Below, piece after piece: positions 1 through 10,753 of a DNA stretch of 64,000 nt. How positions within the stretch are numbered: the first letter of the stretch is position 1; each line of letters begins with the position of its first letter. The notes under the pieces were generated by a model, which worked only from the letters and a program-made list of their open reading frames with translations, was not told the DNA's origin and ran no database searches. The stretch is from contig NZ_JALHLE010000004.1 of NCBI RefSeq assembly GCF_022832385.1, positions 1-64,000 on the forward strand, in the 5' to 3' direction. The translations under genes were made by a program, and so were the position numbers. Origin of the DNA: Novosphingobium album (ex Hu et al. 2023). GTDB lineage: Bacteria; Pseudomonadota; Alphaproteobacteria; Sphingomonadales; Sphingomonadaceae.

Positions 1-439
<439 letters not shown>

Positions 440-442
440 GAG

Positions 443-470
443 AAAAGCCCCGCTCCGGCGGGGCTTTTTT
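443..470 (+). terminator. Intrinsic terminator of rpoD
   Basis: A perfect 7-bp GC stem (447-453 with 458-464), closed by a TCCG tetraloop and followed by six T, starts 7 bases after the rpoD stop codon. Confidence 0.92.
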
Positions 471-675
471 CTAGCAGCTGGGCTTAGCGTGTGTTTGCCG
501 GCATTTTATCTTGAAAGCTGCCGGTCCGGTCACACCGGCATTCCGGTCATTCGGTGAACTGCTTGACGTTCCCGAAAGAAGTCAAACGGCTAACCGCCAG
601 CTACGCTCTGCAGTCACTGTCACTCGACCGCACACTCGCAATGGACTGTTCGATCGATTGCCCGGGCCAACGCCA

Positions 676-1029
676 TCAATTGGCTCTGACCTTTTGAATC
701 ATCTGATTCATCTGAGGACGCGCGCTTGCCCAAGCGGTATCGGTGCAGAGCTTTCTATCGCGCTCCTCCCAATGCGCGGGGCGCGGAGCAGTTGGGCAGA
801 TCGTCGAGACCGCCGTGCCGACACGCCGTTCCAATTCCCGCTCGCCCCCAGGCGAGGCGAGATCGATGTCCGTGATATCGACCACTTGCTTGACGAGCTC
901 AAAGCCTCTCGGAACCTTGATCTTGCCGGTGACCATGATGTCCGTCTGTTGGGCGGCTGCCGGAGCCGTCAGGCAGAGAAGGCTTGCGCCTCCGATTATC
1001 GGAAGAACGAACTGACGAAGGTTTGTCAT
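676..1029 (-). CDS. UrcA family secreted protein
   Basis: About 117 residues. The start at 1029 is chosen over the longer frame (to 1101) because GGAAAGGA lies just upstream and it begins a clean signal peptide ending in TAPAAAQQ. The mature part carries the UrcA-family signature around DITDIDLASPGGERELERRV, followed by a conserved Cys (TICP) and a second Cys near the C terminus. UrcA proteins are small periplasmic proteins common in Sphingomonadales and Caulobacterales; their molecular role is unknown. It is monocistronic, in its own intergenic setting. Confidence 0.75.
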   Translation of the reverse strand: MTNLRQFVLPIIGGASLLCLTAPAAAQQTDIMVTGKIKVPRGFELVKQVVDITDIDLASPGGERELERRVGTAVSTICPTAPRPAHWEERDRKLCTDTAWASARPQMNQMIQKVRAN

Positions 1030-1351
1030 GACTAATCCTTTCCCAAACACTGGCGAAGCACGCCCAAGTCTGGATTGCCGGGCTTTCGGCAAGAGGATCA
1101 TGCCGAAACCGGCAGAGGAATGCTTACTCCCTTAAAGTGAGTCGCACCACCCGGCTGGGTTCGGCGCGGATGCGACATCCACGCAGCCAGGTCCGGTCAC
1201 CCGACATTCCTCCCCTTCGGCGGCGTCAAGCAGCCCCGGGAAGTTGACACTCCTGCTCCTGGCTCACTTTGTCATTCCCGCGGACGCGGAAATGACAAAG
1301 TGGAGGGACACGGATTCCCCCCGGGACACACACCAAGAGAAGCGCCCGCCC
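1030..1351. other. Intergenic region between helicase end and urcA start
   Basis: 322 bases without a supported gene. The part next to 1030 should hold the promoter and ribosome site of the UrcA gene. The part next to 1352 holds a long imperfect palindrome (1265-1302). No convincing ORF was found. Confidence 0.6.
1265..1302. repeat. 38-bp inverted repeat (REP-like palindrome)
   Basis: Two 18-base arms (1265-1282 and 1285-1302) pair with one mismatch around a 2-base centre. The core GTCATTCCCGCG...CGCGGAAATGAC resembles the short dispersed palindromes found between genes in many proteobacteria. It lies 50 bases past the helicase stop. It lacks a T-run, so a classical intrinsic terminator is unlikely. 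Confidence 0.7.
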
Positions 1352-3109
1352 TTACTTCCCCCGGTGCGGTTTCTTGGCACCCCATTTCTTCTTGCCGCCT
1401 TCGCCATGCGGGCCGGGCTTGCCGCCTTCGTGGCGTGCGCCGCCGCCGTGCTTGCGGAAGGGCTTGGGCGCATAGCTCTGACCGCCCTTGTCCTTGCGGC
1501 GGTGGCGAGCCTCGTCGCGCGGCTTGCCGTTGAAGGGATGGATTTCGACTTCATCGTCGGGCTCGGCGGTGCGGCGCACGGCGTCGAGAAAACGGCCTGC
1601 CAGCGCGCTCGGCACTTCGAACACGGTCTCGTGCGAGGTGATGCGGATCGCGCCGATCTCGCCGCGGCTGACATGGCCGCGGCGGCACAACAGCGGCAGG
1701 ATCCAGCGCGGGTCGGCGTTCTGGCTGCGGCCGACGTTGAGACGGAACCACTGCGTGTCCTCGAAGCCCGGACGCGGGCCGCGCGGGGCTGGCGGGGCGT
1801 CGCTGGCAATCAGGTCCTCCGGCTCGGGCAGGCGCGCGCGATGCGCGTGCACAAGAGCGGCGGCGATTTCCTGCGGCGTGCGCTCGGCCAGAAGCCGCTC
1901 GGCCAGTTCATGATCCTGCTCGACGAATTCAACCGGTGCGAGCAGCGTCGCCATCAGCCTTTCGCTGTCGGACCGGCGGATGTCGTCGATCGTCGGCGGC
2001 TTGGTCCATTCGGCTTCGATCCGCGCGCCGCGCAGCATCGATTCCACGCGCTTGCGGCGCGGATACGGCACGATCACCACCGCCGTGCCCTTGCGGCCCG
2101 CGCGGCCGGTACGGCCCGAACGGTGCTGGAGCGTTTCGGCGTCGCGCGGGATCTCCACGTGAATGACGAGGCTAAGGCTGGGCAGGTCGATGCCGCGCGC
2201 AGCCACGTCAGTCGCCACGCAAACCCGCGCGCGCCGGTCGCGCAGCGCTTGCAGCGCGTGATTGCGCTCGTTCTGGCTGTGCTCGCCCGAGAGCGCGACG
2301 GCGGTGAAGCCGCGCTCGACAAGGCTGGCGTGAAGACGGCGCACTGCCTCGCGCGTGGCGCAGAACAGCATCGCAGTATCGGCTTCGTGGAAGCGCAGCA
2401 GGTTCACAACCGCATGTTCGATATCGGCCGGGGCAACGGCCATCGCCTGATAGCTGATGTCGCCATGACCGCGCTGTTCGGTGATGGTCGAGATATGCAG
2501 GGCATCGCGCTGGTAGCGCCGGGCAAGCGCCGCGATCGGCGCCGGCATCGTGGCCGAGAACAGCAGGGTACGACGCTCGGGCGGGGTTGCGTCGAGGATT
2601 TCTTCCAGATCCTCACGGAAACCCATGTCGAGCATCTCGTCGGCCTCGTCGAGCACGACCGCGCGCAGATCCGACAGGTCGAGAGCGCCGCGCTCAAGGT
2701 GGTCGCGCAGGCGCCCCGGCGTGCCGACGACGATATGCGCGCCCTGCGAAAGCGTGCGGCGCTCGCGGCTCGGGTCCATGCCGCCGACGCAGGTGGCGAT
2801 GCGCGCACCCGCCTTGCCGTAGAGCCAGATCAGCTCGCGGCTCACCTGCAGCGCCAGTTCGCGCGTGGGCGCGATTACCAGCGCCAGCGGCGCGATCACG
2901 TAGGGCATCGAGGCCGCGCCGCCGAGCAGGTCGCCCGCCATGGCGAGGCCGAACGCAACGGTCTTGCCCGAGCCGGTCTGCGCGGAAACGATCAGGTCGC
3001 GGCCTTCGGCCTGCGGTTCAAGGACGGCGGCCTGCACCGGGGTGGGCGCTTCATAGCCGCGCTCGGTCAGGGCTTCGGCAAGAACCGGCGGAAGTTTGGA
3101 AAAAGGCAT
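1352..3109 (-). CDS. DEAD-box ATP-dependent RNA helicase with DbpA-like RNA-binding domain
   Basis: 585 residues. The Q motif (PTPVQ, residues 22-26), Walker A (AQTGSGKT, 43-50), DEAD box (VLDEADEML, about 150), SAT motif (LLFSATMP) and motif VI (HRSGRTGRAGR, about 330) are all intact, so it should be an active RNA-dependent ATPase. After the helicase core comes a DbpA-type RRM (about residues 465-540, starting near PRWILPLLCRRGHVSR) and a Lys/Arg/Gly-rich tail. It belongs to the DeaD/DbpA/CshA group; the roles known for that group are ribosome assembly and mRNA remodelling. It is divergent from rpiB across a 278-bp promoter region. DeaD versus DbpA cannot be decided by eye. Confidence 0.93.
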   Translation of the reverse strand: MPFSKLPPVLAEALTERGYEAPTPVQAAVLEPQAEGRDLIVSAQTGSGKTVAFGLAMAGDLLGGAASMPYVIAPLALVIAPTRELALQVSRELIWLYGKAGARIATCVGGMDPSRERRTLSQGAHIVVGTPGRLRDHLERGALDLSDLRAVVLDEADEMLDMGFREDLEEILDATPPERRTLLFSATMPAPIAALARRYQRDALHISTITEQRGHGDISYQAMAVAPADIEHAVVNLLRFHEADTAMLFCATREAVRRLHASLVERGFTAVALSGEHSQNERNHALQALRDRRARVCVATDVAARGIDLPSLSLVIHVEIPRDAETLQHRSGRTGRAGRKGTAVVIVPYPRRKRVESMLRGARIEAEWTKPPTIDDIRRSDSERLMATLLAPVEFVEQDHELAERLLAERTPQEIAAALVHAHRARLPEPEDLIASDAPPAPRGPRPGFEDTQWFRLNVGRSQNADPRWILPLLCRRGHVSRGEIGAIRITSHETVFEVPSALAGRFLDAVRRTAEPDDEVEIHPFNGKPRDEARHRRKDKGGQSYAPKPFRKHGGGARHEGGKPGPHGEGGKKKWGAKKPHRGK

Positions 3110-3387
3110 ATAACTCGCAAATCAAAACGGGGCCGCCAGTGGTGGCGGCCAAGGGGGACGGACATTTTCAGCCGGAAACATGTTCGCGAAGGGCATGATC
3201 GCGCATGCCACTCCGTCAACGCTCTCGCGGGCCTATACATACATTACACGTGTTTGGCTTGCGTTGTTTTTCGCCACCGTTCAGGCGCCCTTCCCGGGTC
3301 ACTTGTCGCCGGGACTCGCTTTGCGTCAGACTCGCGACTAAGGGGGGCGCAAACGAATCCCCCTAAAAGGACAGGCCCGTCTCGCCC

Positions 3388-3825
3388 ATGCGCATTGCCA
3401 TCGCATCCGACCACGCCGCCGTCGACCTCAAGGCGACCTTGCGCGAATACCTCATCGGCCTCGGCCACGAAGTCGCCGACCTCGGCCCCGAAACCGCCGA
3501 CCGCGTCGACTATCCCGACTATGGCTACAAGCTGGCGTCGGTGGTTGCCGACGGCACTGCCCAGTTCGGCGTCGCGCTGTGCGGTTCGGGCATCGGCATC
3601 TCGATCGCGGTCAACCGCAATCCGGCGTGCCGCTGCGCACTGGTCTCCGAGCCTCTCTCGGCGGCGCTGGCGCGCGAGCACAACAATGCCAACTGTATCG
3701 CCATGGGCGCGCGCCTGACCGGCGAGGATATGGCCAAGGCCTGCCTCGACGCTTTCCTTTCGACCGAATTCGGCGGCGGCCGCCATGCCGGACGCGTCGA
3801 AAAGCTCTCCAACCCCGCAATCTGA
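3388..3825 (+). CDS. rpiB: Ribose-5-phosphate isomerase B
   Basis: 145 residues, full length for RpiB/LacB. It interconverts ribose 5-phosphate and ribulose 5-phosphate in the pentose phosphate pathway. The N-terminal [10 protein letters not shown], the active-site segment [16 protein letters not shown] (catalytic Cys) and the [13 protein letters not shown] motif are all present. The glyA start lies 19 bases past its stop, so the two are probably co-transcribed, a pairing common in alphaproteobacteria. Confidence 0.95.
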   Translation: MRIAIASDHAAVDLKATLREYLIGLGHEVADLGPETADRVDYPDYGYKLASVVADGTAQFGVALCGSGIGISIAVNRNPACRCALVSEPLSAALAREHNNANCIAMGARLTGEDMAKACLDAFLSTEFGGGRHAGRVEKLSNPAI

Positions 3826-3844
3826 TCCGAAGAGGTCCCAGAAC

Positions 3845-5143
3845 ATGACCGTCGAAACCGCCATCCGTTCCCCCGGCTTCTTCACCGATACAATTGCCCA
3901 GAGCGACCCCGCCGTCGCGGCCGCCATCGGCCACGAGATGAAGCGCGAGCGCAAGCAGATCGAGCTGATCGCCTCGGAAAACATTGTCTCCAAGGCTGTG
4001 CTCGAAGCCCAGGGCTCGGTGCTGACCAACAAGTACGCCGAAGGCTACCCCGGCAAGCGCTACTACCAGGGCTGCGAGCCTTCGGATGAAGTCGAAACGC
4101 TTGCGATCGAGCGCGCCAAGCAGCTGTTCGGCTGCGGCTTCGCCAATGTGCAGCCGCACTCGGGCGCGCAGGCCAATGGCGCGGTGCTGCTCGCCACGGT
4201 GAAGCCGGGCGACACCATCATGGGCATGAGCCTCGATGCCGGCGGCCATCTTACCCACGGCGCGCGCGCTGCAATGTCGGGCAAGTGGTTCAATGCCGTG
4301 CAGTACGGCGTCACCCCCGATACCCACCTGATCGACTATGACCAGGTTCAGGCGCTGGCCACCGAGCACCAGCCCAAGCTGATCATCGCGGGCGGCTCTG
4401 CCTATCCGCGCGTGATCGACTTCAAGCGGATGCGCGAAATTGCCGACAGCGTGGGCGCGCTGTTCCAGGTCGACATGGCGCACTTCGCCGGACTCGTCGC
4501 CGCCGGACTGCACCCCTCGCCCTTCCCGCACGCGCACATCGCCACCACCACCACGCACAAGACGCTGCGCGGTCCGCGTGGCGGCATGATCCTTACCAAT
4601 GACGAGGCGCTGGCCAAGAAGATCAACTCGGCGGTGTTCCCCGGCCTGCAGGGCGGCCCGCTGATGCACGTCGTCGCCGCCAAGGCGGTGGCCTTCGGCG
4701 AAGCGCTGCGTCCCGAGTTCAAGGACTACGCCGCCAAGGTGATCGAGAACGCCAAGGTGCTCGCCGACACGCTGAAGGAACGCGGCGCCGCGATCGTTTC
4801 CGGTGGCACCGACACGCATCTCGCGCTGATCGACCTCTCGCCGCTGGGCGTCACCGGCAAGGATGCCGACGAGGCGCTGGAGCGTGCGGGCATTACCTGC
4901 AACAAGAACGGCATCCCGTTCGACCCGCTGCCGCCGATGAAGACCAGCGGCATCCGCGTCGGCTCGCCGGCCGGCACCACCCGCGGCTTCGGCGCGGAAG
5001 AGTTCCGCGAAATCGGCAACATGGTCGCCGACGTGCTCGACGGCCTTGCCAAGTGCGGCGAAGCGGGCGACGCTCAGGTGGAACAGAACGTGCGCGCCCG
5101 CGTTGAAGCGCTCTGCGACAGGTTCCCCATCTACGAGGACTGA
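3845..5143 (+). CDS. glyA: Serine hydroxymethyltransferase
   Basis: 432 residues. A PLP enzyme converting serine and tetrahydrofolate to glycine and 5,10-methylene-THF. Clear motifs are [27 protein letters not shown], the PLP-lysine segment [14 protein letters not shown] and the C-terminal [10 protein letters not shown]. The ATG at 3845 is chosen because AGAGG lies ahead of it and the family starts here; the upstream in-frame ATG at 3785 would overlap rpiB. It is followed one base later by a small membrane-protein gene, suggesting an rpiB-glyA-x-nrdR-trmJ operon. Confidence 0.96.
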   Translation: MTVETAIRSPGFFTDTIAQSDPAVAAAIGHEMKRERKQIELIASENIVSKAVLEAQGSVLTNKYAEGYPGKRYYQGCEPSDEVETLAIERAKQLFGCGFANVQPHSGAQANGAVLLATVKPGDTIMGMSLDAGGHLTHGARAAMSGKWFNAVQYGVTPDTHLIDYDQVQALATEHQPKLIIAGGSAYPRVIDFKRMREIADSVGALFQVDMAHFAGLVAAGLHPSPFPHAHIATTTTHKTLRGPRGGMILTNDEALAKKINSAVFPGLQGGPLMHVVAAKAVAFGEALRPEFKDYAAKVIENAKVLADTLKERGAAIVSGGTDTHLALIDLSPLGVTGKDADEALERAGITCNKNGIPFDPLPPMKTSGIRVGSPAGTTRGFGAEEFREIGNMVADVLDGLAKCGEAGDAQVEQNVRARVEALCDRFPIYED

Positions 5144-5144
5144 C

Positions 5145-5372
5145 ATGACCGACTCCCGCCGCCCCAACGACACTGGTGATTTCGTCCACGACGCCCGCCA
5201 GGAACTTGCCGGAATGCTCGCAGATGGCCTCGACCATCCTTCGACCAAGCCGGTGCTCGTCTGGGGGGCGCTGGGCGCAGTGGCAGGGGCCATGCTTCCG
5301 TTTGTTTCCGTCGGTCTCGGCCTTGCCGCCGGGGCCGGCTACAAGTTCTACAAGCGCGTGCGGCCTGACTGA
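5145..5372 (+). CDS. Small predicted membrane protein, function unknown
   Basis: 75 residues starting one base after the glyA stop codon, so translation is probably coupled. A charged N-terminal half (DFVHDARQELAGMLADGL) is followed by one Gly/Ala-rich hydrophobic stretch (about residues 38-65) and a basic tail ending KFYKRVRPD, as in a single-pass or hairpin inner-membrane protein with a cytoplasmic basic end. No family recognised. Its place between glyA and nrdR suggests only co-expression. Confidence 0.7.
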   Translation: MTDSRRPNDTGDFVHDARQELAGMLADGLDHPSTKPVLVWGALGAVAGAMLPFVSVGLGLAAGAGYKFYKRVRPD

Positions 5373-5404
5373 ACGCGCCACAACTCAAGAGAGTGATTGC
5401 CTGA

Positions 5405-5881
5405 ATGCGCTGCCCTTTCTGCGCCAACGACGACACGCAGGTGAAGGATAGCCGCCCCACCGAGGACAATACGGCGATCCGGCGGCGGCGCCAGTGCTCA
5501 AGCTGCGGCGCCCGCTTCACCACGTTCGAGCGCATCCAGCTGCGCGAAGTGACCGTGGTGAAAAGCAACGACGACCGCGAACCGTTCGAGCGCTCGAAAC
5601 TCGAACAATCGGTGACTCTCGCCTGCCGCAAGCGCGGCATCGACCGCGAGAAGATCGACCAGCTGGTCTCGGGCGTGCAGCGCCAGGTGGAAACCAGCGG
5701 CGAGGCCGAGATTTCCTCGCTCGCGATCGGCGAGATGGTGATGGAAGGCCTGCGCGTGCTGGATTCCGTAGCCTATATCCGCTTCGCCAGCGTCTATCGT
5801 TCGTTCAATGAAGCCAAGGATTTCGAGGAATTCGCCGGAACCGTGCGCGATGTCGCCGGAGGTGATCCGGACAATGTCTGA
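5405..5881 (+). CDS. nrdR: Transcriptional repressor NrdR
   Basis: 158 residues, the usual length. An N-terminal zinc ribbon ([18 protein letters not shown] and [15 protein letters not shown]) is followed by an ATP-cone domain ([20 protein letters not shown]). NrdR senses ATP/dATP and represses ribonucleotide reductase genes. The next gene starts inside its last codons (overlap 5874-5881), so the two are translationally coupled. Confidence 0.96.
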   Translation: MRCPFCANDDTQVKDSRPTEDNTAIRRRRQCSSCGARFTTFERIQLREVTVVKSNDDREPFERSKLEQSVTLACRKRGIDREKIDQLVSGVQRQVETSGEAEISSLAIGEMVMEGLRVLDSVAYIRFASVYRSFNEAKDFEEFAGTVRDVAGGDPDNV

Positions 5882-6617
5882 ACGTCCTCCCGTCATCGTC
5901 CTCGTGCGCCCCCAACTGGGCGAGAACATCGGCAAGGCGGCCCGCGCCATGCTCAATTTCGGGCTGAGCGAAATGCGCCTCGTCACCCCGCGCGACGGCT
6001 GGCCCAATCCCTCTGCCGGGCCTGCTGCCGCAGGCGCCGACGTGGTGCTGGAAAAGGCGCAGGTGTTCGAATCTCTGGCCGAGGCCGTGGCGGACTGCGC
6101 CAACGTCTACGCCACCACCGTGCGCAAGCGCGGCGTCACCAAACCGGTCGTCACCCCGGAAGAAGCTGCGCGCGAAATCCACACCGCGAGCCAGACGACA
6201 GGAGGCCGCTCGGCCTATGTCTTTGGCCCCGAACGCTCCGGCCTGGAAACCGAGGACGTCGCGCTCGCCCGCGCGATCCTGACGGTGCCGATCAACCCGG
6301 AATTCGCCTCGCTTAATCTCGCTCAGGCCGTAATTCTCTGCGCCTATGAGTGGAGCAAGGGGGCCTCGCTGGAGCAACCGACGGTCGAGGACCTGCTCCC
6401 CCCTGCCCCGCAGGACGAACTGGAAGGCCTCATCGGCCACTTCGAGCGCCTGCTGGAAGACAAGAACTACTTCTGGCCGGAGACGCGCGCTGCGGCCAAC
6501 CGGCTGACCCTGCGCAACCTTCTGACGAAGCCCGCCTGGAACCATCTGGAAGTGCGCACCATGCGCGGCGTGCTTTCGGCACTGGAAAAGGCCCGCCGCC
6601 CGCGCGATCAGGCTTGA
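5874..6617 (+). CDS. trmJ: tRNA (cytidine/uridine-2'-O-)-methyltransferase, TrmJ type
   Basis: 247 residues, starting at the ATG that overlaps the nrdR stop by 8 bases. It is a SPOUT-class methyltransferase: [19 protein letters not shown] is the N-terminal motif, [13 protein letters not shown] is motif 2 and [18 protein letters not shown] is motif 3 of the trefoil-knot SAM site. TrmJ methylates the ribose of nucleotide 32 of some tRNAs. Substrate identity is inferred from family resemblance; a related TrmH-family rRNA enzyme is possible but less likely. Confidence 0.9.
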   Translation: MSERPPVIVLVRPQLGENIGKAARAMLNFGLSEMRLVTPRDGWPNPSAGPAAAGADVVLEKAQVFESLAEAVADCANVYATTVRKRGVTKPVVTPEEAAREIHTASQTTGGRSAYVFGPERSGLETEDVALARAILTVPINPEFASLNLAQAVILCAYEWSKGASLEQPTVEDLLPPAPQDELEGLIGHFERLLEDKNYFWPETRAAANRLTLRNLLTKPAWNHLEVRTMRGVLSALEKARRPRDQA

Positions 6618-6808
6618 CTTTCCGGCGTAGCCCCGTATGGGCCACGCCTTCACATGGCGCCTGCCCTTACAGACAGGTTTGACCATTCGGCCCCGCACCC
6701 CGGTGAAGCGGCGGCCGCATCCAGCGAAATACGGCTGGATGGTGCGCCCCGGGAAACTAAGGATCGCTGGCCACCCCGGCCGGGCGACAAGCAGAACGGA
6801 GACGACTT

Positions 6809-7423
6809 ATGTCGAAGCGCAAGAGCGCCAAGTACAAACTCGACCGCCGCATGGGCGAGAACATCTGGGGCCGCCCCAAGAGCTCGGTGAACCGCCGCAG
6901 CTACGGCCCCGGCCAGCACGGCCAGCGCCGCAAGAGCAAGGTTTCGGACTACGGTCTGCAACTGCGCGCCAAGCAGAAGCTCAAGGGCTACTACGGCGAC
7001 GTGACCGAGAAGCAGTTCAAGCGCACCTATCAGGAAGCTTCGTCCATGAAGGGCGACACCGGTCAGAACCTGATCGGCCTGCTCGAACAGCGCCTCGACA
7101 TGGTCGTTTACCGCGCCAAGTTCGCGCCGACCATCTTCGCTGCCCGCCAGATCGTTTCGCACGGCCACATCCGCGTGAACGGCGTGAAGTGCAACATCGC
7201 CTCGCGCCGCATCAAGGTTGGTGACGTGATCAGCCTGGGCGAAAAGGCCAAGGAAATGGCGCTCGTCATCGAAGCCCAGAGCCTGCCCGAGCGCGAAGTT
7301 CCCGACTACGTCGCTCAGGACGGCACCGACAAGGTGAGCTTCGTTCGCGTCCCGACGCTCGACGAAGTGCCCTACCCGGTGAAGATGGAACCGAATCTGG
7401 TCGTCGAGTTCTACTCGCGCTGA
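6809..7423 (+). CDS. rpsD: 30S ribosomal protein S4
   Basis: 204 residues, typical length. [20 protein letters not shown] at the N terminus and the S4 RNA-binding domain ([20 protein letters not shown] and [13 protein letters not shown]) are clear. S4 is a primary 16S rRNA binder. It has its own 191-base leader. A weak sigma70-like promoter (TTGACT at 6614, TATGGG at 6636, 16-base spacing) overlaps the end of trmJ. The gene ends in a strong terminator. Confidence 0.97.
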   Translation: MSKRKSAKYKLDRRMGENIWGRPKSSVNRRSYGPGQHGQRRKSKVSDYGLQLRAKQKLKGYYGDVTEKQFKRTYQEASSMKGDTGQNLIGLLEQRLDMVVYRAKFAPTIFAARQIVSHGHIRVNGVKCNIASRRIKVGDVISLGEKAKEMALVIEAQSLPEREVPDYVAQDGTDKVSFVRVPTLDEVPYPVKMEPNLVVEFYSR

Positions 7424-7448
7424 TTTCGGATCCCTTACGGAATTCAGG

Positions 7449-7482
7449 AAAGGGCGGTCCTTCGGGGCCGCCCTTTTCGTTT
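7449..7482 (+). terminator. Intrinsic terminator of rpsD
   Basis: A 12-bp stem (7449-7460 with 7465-7476, one G-U pair) with a TTCG tetraloop; the T-rich tail is short, TTTTCGTTT. Confidence 0.9.
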
Positions 7483-7513
7483 GACGGCACGTGTGAAACT
7501 TTTCGTACGATTA

Positions 7514-7526
7514 TTGACACTTGTCA
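7514..7526 (+). promoter_or_regulatory. -35-like TTGACA with overlapping TGACA-CT-TGTCA palindrome
   Basis: A consensus -35 hexamer (7514-7519) overlaps the dyad TGACA CT TGTCA (7515-7526), about 40 bases upstream of the small ORF at 7564. The matching -10 is poor (GGTTAT at 7539), so this is a tentative operator/promoter. Confidence 0.35.
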
Positions 7527-7563
7527 GGGAACTGACGCGGTTATCGGCCATTGAGCCCACACC

Positions 7564-7758
7564 ATGAAAAACTATCGTTTCGTCACGCCCAGACGCACCG
7601 GCAAATGGTATCCCGATCTGCTGACAGCACAGCGCCACGCAAGCGAGATCGGCGCCGGATACCTCGACAAACGCACCGGCCAGTTCGTGGCCTATGTGGG
7701 TACAGTGCTGGAAACCATTATTAGAAACACAGCACGCAAAGATCCTGCGACGGCCTGA
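7564..7758 (+). CDS. Small hypothetical protein
   Basis: 64 residues, basic, with a compact pattern (KNYRFVTPRRTGKWYPDLL, then AGYLDKRTGQFVAYVG) suggesting a small folded beta-rich unit. No signal peptide or membrane segment. No family recognised. It has a plausible promoter and is convergent with the ParA-like gene, whose stop lies 6 bases from its own. No strong ribosome site is visible. Confidence 0.5.
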   Translation: MKNYRFVTPRRTGKWYPDLLTAQRHASEIGAGYLDKRTGQFVAYVGTVLETIIRNTARKDPATA

Positions 7759-7764
7759 ACCCGC

Positions 7765-8400
7765 TCAGGAGACCGGCGCCAGTTCCAGCTTCGCACTGAC
7801 CCAGTCCCACAGCGCGTCGGCCTCCCCCGCAGCCTTGCCTTCCGGTTCGACCTCGGACGCAACTTCGCCTGACGCTGACGCGCGGTGGAACGCTGCCCGC
7901 TCGCCGAAATGCACCGGGCAAACCTCAAGGCCATGGCCCGAGACCAGGTCCGCTGTTTCGGCGAGGAGCCTCGTGGCACGGGCAGGTACTGCGTTCAGCA
8001 GCACAAAGGCTGGTTTGCGCGCATATCTCACGAGTTCCGACGTGGCTTCCAGTGCGTGAAGATCGAATGCACGGGCGCGCGTGGGGATGAGGATAAGGTC
8101 GGCGGCCCGCGCCGCCTCACGCGAGGCGAGATCACTTTGCGGCGGCGTATCGATCACGAGGATTTCCGACCCGCCGCGCGTGGCCTTCAGGATCGTGCTG
8201 ACAAGCCGCACCGGCGGGCACGTGATCACTTCCGGCAGGTAATCGCCGCGCCAATCCCCCCACGCGGCAGCCGTCGCCTGCGGATCCATGTCGATGACGC
8301 AGCTTTTGCGGCCATCGTACGTCGCGCAAGTAGCGAGGTGCAGAGCAAGGGTGGTCTTCCCGGAACCGCCCTTCTGGCTCACAATCGCAATCGTCGGCAT
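7765..8400 (-). CDS. Orphan ParA/MinD-family ATPase
   Basis: 211 residues. The start at 8400 is fixed by GGAGG 10 bases upstream and by the family N terminus (PTIAIVSQKGGSGKTTLALH). The deviant Walker A KGGSGKTT, the Walker A' region (VIDMDPQATAAAWGDW) and Walker B (EILVIDTPPQ) are intact. This is a short plasmid-type ParA without a DNA-binding N-terminal domain, and no parB partner is adjacent. It may position a cellular cargo rather than segregate DNA. It is the last gene of a long reverse-strand run, 125 bases past tgt. Confidence 0.85.
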   Translation of the reverse strand: MPTIAIVSQKGGSGKTTLALHLATCATYDGRKSCVIDMDPQATAAAWGDWRGDYLPEVITCPPVRLVSTILKATRGGSEILVIDTPPQSDLASREAARAADLILIPTRARAFDLHALEATSELVRYARKPAFVLLNAVPARATRLLAETADLVSGHGLEVCPVHFGERAAFHRASASGEVASEVEPEGKAAGEADALWDWVSAKLELAPVS

Positions 8401-8525
8401 CAGCAGCCTGCCTCCGGTTTCTGGCGGAACCGCGCTGAGTCGTCCGCTATGGCGTTCATGCAGGGAGGTTCTTCGCAATTGCAGCAAAAGTCCAGCCGCG
8501 CGGCGCGAATTGACTCTGCCGCCAG

Positions 8526-9677
<1,152 letters not shown>

Positions 9678-9686
9678 TTAGAGAAA

Positions 9687-10736
9687 TCAGAAGCCGTAGA
9701 CCAGCGAGAAGCGCGAGATCGTGTCCGTCGGCAGGGTTCCCGCCGCGGGCGAGGTCTCATGCTTGATCGAATAGGACAGCTTGGCCTTGAGGCCCCGGGC
9801 CATCCCGGCTTCAAGTCCGGTCAGCGAGGTGAAGGTGCTGTCGTCCGATCCAATGTAACTCGTCGCGTTCTGCGTCAGCTTGAGCGTACCGTTGACCCTC
9901 CAGTCGAAATCGAGGGTGGTGAGCGCGGACCATGTCGTTTCGTTCGGGTCCGCAACGTAGTTCGTGCGACGAAGCGCCGGTCCGGCTTCCACGGACAAGT
10001 TCATGTCATCGCTCTTGATCACCCGGTAGCCGAAGCCTCCAGAGGCCGAATAGCGGTCGCTGAACCCTTGTATCTCGTCTTTCTCATACTGGAGACGGCC
10101 ATAGGTGAACACGCCGTCGTGCAACGTGTAGCGCGGTTGATAGCTCGCCCCGTACTGCTCGCGCGTGACCGTGCCGGTATCCTTCTGGTAGTCGGCATTG
10201 AGCTGGATCGTGTGCTGCCAGTCGATCCCCTTGCGGTCGAGTTTCACAGCACCCGTATACCCGAAATTACTGGTGTTCCCTGTCGAACGGAAAGCGCCCA
10301 GCTCGATCTGGCCTTTCCACAGTTCCAGCACGCCGGATCGGCGGATACGCTCGCGGTCCGCCTCGGCACGCCGCTCAATCAGCAGCTTGTGCCGGTTGAC
10401 GTAAGCCTCGTTCATTGCGTCAATCTCGTCCTTGTCGAACGGATTGGTCTGACGCGCGAATTTCACCAACGCTGCGACCGCCTCGGTATCCTCGGTCTTC
10501 ATCGCCGCTTCGAGAAGCTTGCGGACAGGCTTGGCAAGACGCGGCGGGTCAGCGTCGATGAACGGCACCGGATCGACGAAAGGCGGCACCTCCACCCGCA
10601 AGGGCCCGGCCGGAAGCACCTCTTCAAGGGCTGTATCGTCGGCGGCGCTGTCATCCGGAAGCAGCACCTGAGCGACGGCCGGGTGGGCGACGACAAGAAA
10701 GGGCAGGATGGCGAGGACGGGGGGAGACTTCGTCAT
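9687..10736 (-). CDS. DUF481 outer-membrane beta-barrel protein
   Basis: 349 residues with a signal peptide (about 1-22, ending HPAVAQ), a Pro/Ala/Asp-rich linker, a charged alpha-helical part (about 60-135) and a C-terminal region of repeated amphipathic strands beginning WKGQIELGAFRSTGNTSNFG, typical of DUF481/YdiY proteins. The last residue is Phe (LVYGF), the outer-membrane sorting signal. The stop lies 18 bases upstream of the tgt start. Function unknown; any link to the ABC exporter upstream is only positional. Confidence 0.8.
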   Translation of the reverse strand: MTKSPPVLAILPFLVVAHPAVAQVLLPDDSAADDTALEEVLPAGPLRVEVPPFVDPVPFIDADPPRLAKPVRKLLEAAMKTEDTEAVAALVKFARQTNPFDKDEIDAMNEAYVNRHKLLIERRAEADRERIRRSGVLELWKGQIELGAFRSTGNTSNFGYTGAVKLDRKGIDWQHTIQLNADYQKDTGTVTREQYGASYQPRYTLHDGVFTYGRLQYEKDEIQGFSDRYSASGGFGYRVIKSDDMNLSVEAGPALRRTNYVADPNETTWSALTTLDFDWRVNGTLKLTQNATSYIGSDDSTFTSLTGLEAGMARGLKAKLSYSIKHETSPAAGTLPTDTISRFSLVYGF

Positions 10737-10753
10737 GCCGGGTTGTTATCGCG

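Noticed and set aside
511..1035. 174-aa forward frame over the urcA region
   Set aside because: No ribosome site or family pattern; the opposite strand encodes a signal-peptide protein with UrcA motifs.
1244..3718. 824-aa forward open frame across the helicase gene and into rpiB
   Set aside because: It is antisense to the clear DEAD-box helicase, shows no family motif and is Arg/Ala-rich as expected of a GC-rich shadow frame.
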